Origin: Ursus arctos
Taxonomy: Eukaryota; Chordata; Mammalia; Carnivora; Ursidae
DNA length: 64,000 nucleotides
Direction: 5' to 3'
NCBI RefSeq assembly: GCF_023065955.2
Contig: NW_026622985.1
Span: 77,551,931 to 77,615,930, forward strand
The translations under genes were made by a program, and so were the position numbers. The notes under the pieces were generated by a model. That model was not told the DNA's origin. It did no database searches and saw nothing but the letters and a program-made list of their open reading frames with translations. Shown here piece after piece: positions 60,066-64,000 of the stretch. Position 1 is the stretch's first letter; every line of letters starts with the position of its first letter.

Positions 60066-60349
60066 AGACTCCATCTTTTTTTTAATCACTGAGGAAAGTT
60101 TGAGAGATGCTAACACAAAGATTTTATCAATCAGGTTTTCAGGCAATGAAAGGGAATCCAGATATTCCATTTAGTTTAAATGGACAGATAACAAAGTGGT
60201 TTAAAAGGTGACTAAGGAGCATAGAGGACAGAAAATGAATGGGAAGCAGTCTAGAGATTAGTCAGAATTGCAAAGAACTATCACGACTCCTAGAACTATA
60301 AAGATAAGAGGGACCCTTAGCCACAGCTGAACCCTTTGCCACGGCTGAG

Positions 60350-60600
60350 GAGTCAGGACTACACCACCTGAAGCTGGAACCGCAAAGCAGTAGTAGCCAT
60401 TTTTAAAGACAAAGGAGGAGGTATGTCTCCCCTGGTTTCTCCCAGTCTTCTAACTGTCCTCCAATCCTTGTCCCACCAATGTCTTCCAGTGGCTGAACCA
60501 TGCCAGAGCAGAAGCAAGCTGGTAAGAAAAACACAGAAAAGGAGTATATAGCGTTGCCCCTCCACCTACCCAAGACAGACACGTGTGTGCTTCTTCTTGG
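60350..60600. other. Unassigned block, possibly an old interspersed repeat
   Basis: A GC-richer block with 'cagtggctgaaccatgccag'. It feels like part of a dispersed mammalian repeat, but I cannot name it. Overlapping minus-strand frames of 68-71 codons are not supported as genes. Confidence 0.3.
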
Positions 60601-60819
60601 AGTTTGACCTTTATCCATGAGTGTTTCAGAATGTATTAATTTTCCTAAAATAGTGAAAAGTAGGTTAAGATTTTTGTTTTAGATAGATCACGTCCCAGTT
60701 GCAGCATGGGTAAAGGAATTGGAGAGAGCCAGACTGAAACCAGAGAAGCCAGCTAGAAGACTTTTGCGTTAGTTCAGAAAAGACAGAGAACTTGTATGCT
60801 GTGGGACATCGTTAACCCA

Positions 60820-61090
60820 GAAAGGGGACAGGGGAGCAGGAGCAGATTAGGCTGAGGAGAGAAGGTCATTGATTTGGAAAATACTAAATGTAAAGCGTTC
60901 CATAGGAGTACGGAAGAGTAGAGAGTCTGTGGCTTGAGTTGTCAGAAGGAACATTTGTCTTTGAAAACCATTGGTTAATATAGCTAGTAGTTAAAGCCAT
61001 GGGTGTGGTTGAGACAATTTAGAGGGAAAAGAGGATTATATATAATGTCAAGATGTCCCCAGAATTATATCACCAATTCTAACTAGTGTG
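60820..61090 (-). mobile_element. Probable L2 fragment, antisense
   Basis: 'ttaaagccatgggtgtggtt' at 60988 and 'tttagagggaaaagaggatt' match a known reversed L2 segment. The upstream part is diverged. It could belong to the same original element as 59330-59829. Confidence 0.5.
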
Positions 61091-61518
61091 AGGAAAATCA
61101 AGTAATAAACCTCTCTGTAACATTTTATAAAAATACAGCTTATATGGATCAGTGGGCATAGAGCAATGGAGGTGAGCTAAGTGGTCTGTGAAGGGTTCTC
61201 TTTTGTCCATTTAGTGCCACTAATGTGCAGTGAGCCAAGTAAAAGCAGGAAGCTCAAAGAAACTGGATAAATCTCAACCTTTTATAACAGATAACAGCGT
61301 AACTATCAAAGGAAGAGTGCATGAAATATCTATTCTAAAAAATAAAGTCCCCTCTGAAATTTCAGATTTTACTGTTACTCAACAGATTTGTATTTCTTTA
61401 TATAAACTAAGTAATACCTATACTTTGTCCTTTAGGTAATGAACACGTTCTGTAGAGATATTTTAATTCATATCTTGATAGAATCAGTTAATACAAATCA
61501 AGGATTTATCTATCAAAG

Positions 61519-61573
<55 letters not shown>

Positions 61574-63046
61574 CATGTTAATATATGTGCATCTGAGTAT
61601 ACACCATTAAAGAAGTTTGCCTAGAAAAATAATAGGTACTGATTTGAAATGCCTCACAATAATCTGAAGCAGATACGTGATATATGCAAGAAGTTATAAA
61701 GGAAACATTTCTCAGTTCAAAACACTTTAAATATCTCATACAAGTAACACCTGAAAATTACTGAAAAAAATGTAGAAAGCTATATAATTGTAATCACAAT
61801 AGTAAAAACCAGAAATTTATCTGATTACTTGATGAATCACAGAACATTTTAAAAATAACTGGGAAATCACCGGCCGAATAAAACACCCTTTTCCATTGGA
61901 ACAATTTTAAAATACGCGAATATGCAAGTTATTTATACACACTCACCCATACATATATTTTAAGAACTACTCAATATCTTAAAAGCAATCACAAAATCAG
62001 TCTTAAGCTTAATCCTCATCTGCATTTTAATGATTTCAAAATATAGCCACATTATAGGGGTTGAGGTTGCATATTGCTACATTACTAGTTTCATAGCATT
62101 GTGGCTTTCCATCTTGGTAGCAATAAATTCTAGTAAACAGAGCCATTAACAGCGTCTTTATAGGGTCAGATGGAGCTATGGCATTAGAAGTGTGGTGCTA
62201 AGTAAAATTTGCAGTCTACTATGTTATACTCAACTATTTATTAAGGCATTAAAATCAGGTCTTCTCAGGGATATTTGAATGTTTTTCATGATCTTTTCTC
62301 CCCTTGAAAATTCTAGCTTTTATGTGACAATTTGGGGCGGGGGGAAGATTACCTAAGGTTTCACAAAGTTTTGAAGTTCTCATTAAAATATGAGCTTTAT
62401 TTATAAAAGAATATGGCACTCTAGATAAAAGTAATAAAACTAGGTGATGAGTAAAACTGCTCGTGATGATGTTTGGAAATATCTGTGTTATGTTAATAAT
62501 CTGAATAAAGGTAATGATGATTTTGAATTCTGATATAACATATGGAGCATCTTTGATCAGTACAATTCAACAAAACTAGGATTCCCTAGTTCTCCAAGAA
62601 TGTGTTAAAGATTAGTTTTGCCTTAATAATATGAAATACCAATATAACATTACACTATAAAACCATCCATCTTTAGTTCAGAAAATTCTCTACTCACCTA
62701 TGCATCTTTTTAAGTTGCAAAAACATAGTAAGTTGTATTACACATGTATCATTTTATGTGAGCATAAAAAATGAAAAAGCTATATAAAATTAAATTTTCT
62801 ATTTTGACTTTTACTTTGAGTGCATGAAAAATAACGTTCCTTGAAATAATAGATTACATAATTATATCCTGAATATTTAACAATATCAGTTAGGTTTTAA
62901 CATAATTTGGAAAGATACTAGTGTTGAAAACAAATCTGGTTCTGTACCACCAGTGATATGGAAGATTATTTTAGTTGTTTGTAGGCAAACATGTTTTATG
63001 TAAGCAAAATGTGTTTATGTTAATAAAAATTAGATAAAAGAGTCAA
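61091..63046. other. Unassigned AT-rich sequence
   Basis: No gene recognised. It holds the TA microsatellite listed next. Confidence 0.45.
61523..61572. repeat. (TA)n microsatellite
   Basis: About 25 TA units, the longest pure TA run in the window. Confidence 0.95.
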
Positions 63047-63142
63047 GTGCTTGCATTAGCAGCACCCATACTAAAAAAGGAACAATACAGAGAAGATCCT
63101 GCACAAGGATGACATGCAAATTCATGAAGCATTCCATATTTT
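63047..63142 (+). pseudogene. U6 spliceosomal snRNA retropseudogene
   Basis: It runs from 'gtgcttgcattagcagcac' to the U6 end 'gcattccatatttt', 96 nt against about 107 in functional U6. The 5' stem-loop is mutated. The ACAGAGA box is intact at 63090-63096. About 10 nt directly downstream is deleted, which removes the conserved AGC triad region needed for catalysis. An A-rich tail (63143-63167) and imperfect duplications ('aaaagagtcaa' before, 'aaaaagtcaa' after) show L1-type retroposition. No upstream snRNA promoter elements are visible. Confidence 0.93.
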
Positions 63143-63172
63143 AAAAAAAGAAAAAAAAAAGGAAAAAGTCAA

Positions 63173-63815
63173 TTTTTATACATGTGATGTCATAGCCACT
63201 ATTATTTGGGTTAGAATATAAGTTTTGGAAACTGAGTTGACTTAAAATAATACTAAATAGTAGCAAAAATGTCACACAGACAGGATAAAAATCTTGCAAG
63301 TGATACGTGAATAACTGATACTGGAGAAGCATGGATGTAGTCTACTCCCTCTGCAATATTATAAAAGAAACTGAGGTCCAGAAAAATTAGCTGATTCACA
63401 CAATTTGACAAAACTCTTAAGTACAAGAGCAAGTCAGAATACCTGCCTCCTTGTACCAGTACCTTCTCCCATACTAGGATAAACCACCTCCCCTCTACCA
63501 CTCCCTTGATAATTGCATTAATTGGGATAGACTTGAGTGTACAAATTATGACTGCACTCGTATAACTAACTCTTTTAAGAAAATTTCAGACAACCCTTTA
63601 AGCCATCAACTCAAAACAAAAGTGCCCATAGGTACATACCCTAGCACTTTCTAAAACAGAAGGAATGACACTTTGTCTTAAATCACCTGGGTAGTTTTTT
63701 GTTATGAGCATGAGTGTTCATATTTCACTCAATTCTGACAAAATTGTTCTTGTATAAATTTTCTTAATAAATTAAAGTTTTAACTAAACACTTATTTAAA
63801 ATCTGACCCCCATCT
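63173..63815. other. Unassigned sequence
   Basis: No gene or named repeat recognised. Overlapping minus-strand frames at 63141-63501 have no recognisable domain. Confidence 0.4.
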
Positions 63816-64000
63816 TTTTTTTTTTTTAAAGATTTTATTTATTTATTCGACAGAGATAGAGACAGCCAGCGAGAGAGGGAACACAAGCAGGGGGAGTGGG
63901 AGAGGAAGAAGCAGGCTCCCAGCAGAGGAGCCCGATGTGGGGCTCGATCCCACAACGCCGGGATCACACCCTGAGCTGAAGGCAGATGCCTAACCGCTGT
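63816..64000 (-). mobile_element. SINEC, young copy, cut by the window end
   Basis: A T-rich start, 'gacagccagcgagagaggga' and 'gggctcgatccc', running to 'cctaaccgctgt' at the last base. The tRNA-like head and the second target-site duplication lie beyond the window. Confidence 0.95.

Overview
This window looks like intergenic or deep-intronic DNA from a carnivoran mammal. It is AT-rich. No open frame looks like a functional host gene, and I see no exon I can defend. The best taxonomic marker is a tRNA-derived carnivore SINE (SINEC/Can-SINE), present in at least 16 copies. The young copies carry a 'gcctgggtggcacagcggtt' head and a long pyrimidine-rich 3' body. From memory of these families, that head and body fit arctoid carnivores (bear, panda or seal type) better than dog or cat. 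Carnivore-type L1 3' ends with clean target-site duplications support the same reading. All family names come from remembered consensus sequences, not from a database search.

Layout. 0-6.4 kb is mostly unassigned, with one Tigger-type DNA transposon remnant bounded by TA. 6.4-16 kb is dense in repeats: an MLT1 LTR, a young L1 tail, three SINEs and a long run of old L1 3' ends. 16-20.7 kb holds a local ~100 bp duplication, a perfect 15-bp-arm hairpin, MER5, L2 and MIR fragments and a compound microsatellite. 20.7-28.5 kb has a SINE, the longest L1 piece (the end of ORF2, still open for about 240 codons), a reverse L1 tail, a second MLT1, an LTR-like block and an L2 end. 28.5-45 kb is sparse, with an L2, a MIR, an L1 tail and four SINEs. 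45-48 kb is a nested stack: an old L1 broken by a SINE, an MLT1 LTR and a Tigger element. 50.5-52.7 kb is a second stack: an old L1 broken by an LTR-like block and a SINE, then a MIR split by another SINE. 54.9-55.2 kb is an unusual array of nested TA palindromes between two copies of a ~55 bp unit. 58-64 kb has L2 and MIR pieces, a near-perfect 29-nt palindrome, a retroposed U6 pseudogene and a SINE cut by the window edge.

There is no gene network to describe. The sequence mainly records successive retroposon insertions in order, plus a few local rearrangements that no transposon family I recognise explains: the hairpin at 17.8 kb, the palindrome at 59.5 kb, the TA array at 55 kb and the 16.0/17.6 kb duplication. 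I did not find evidence of a new biological system.
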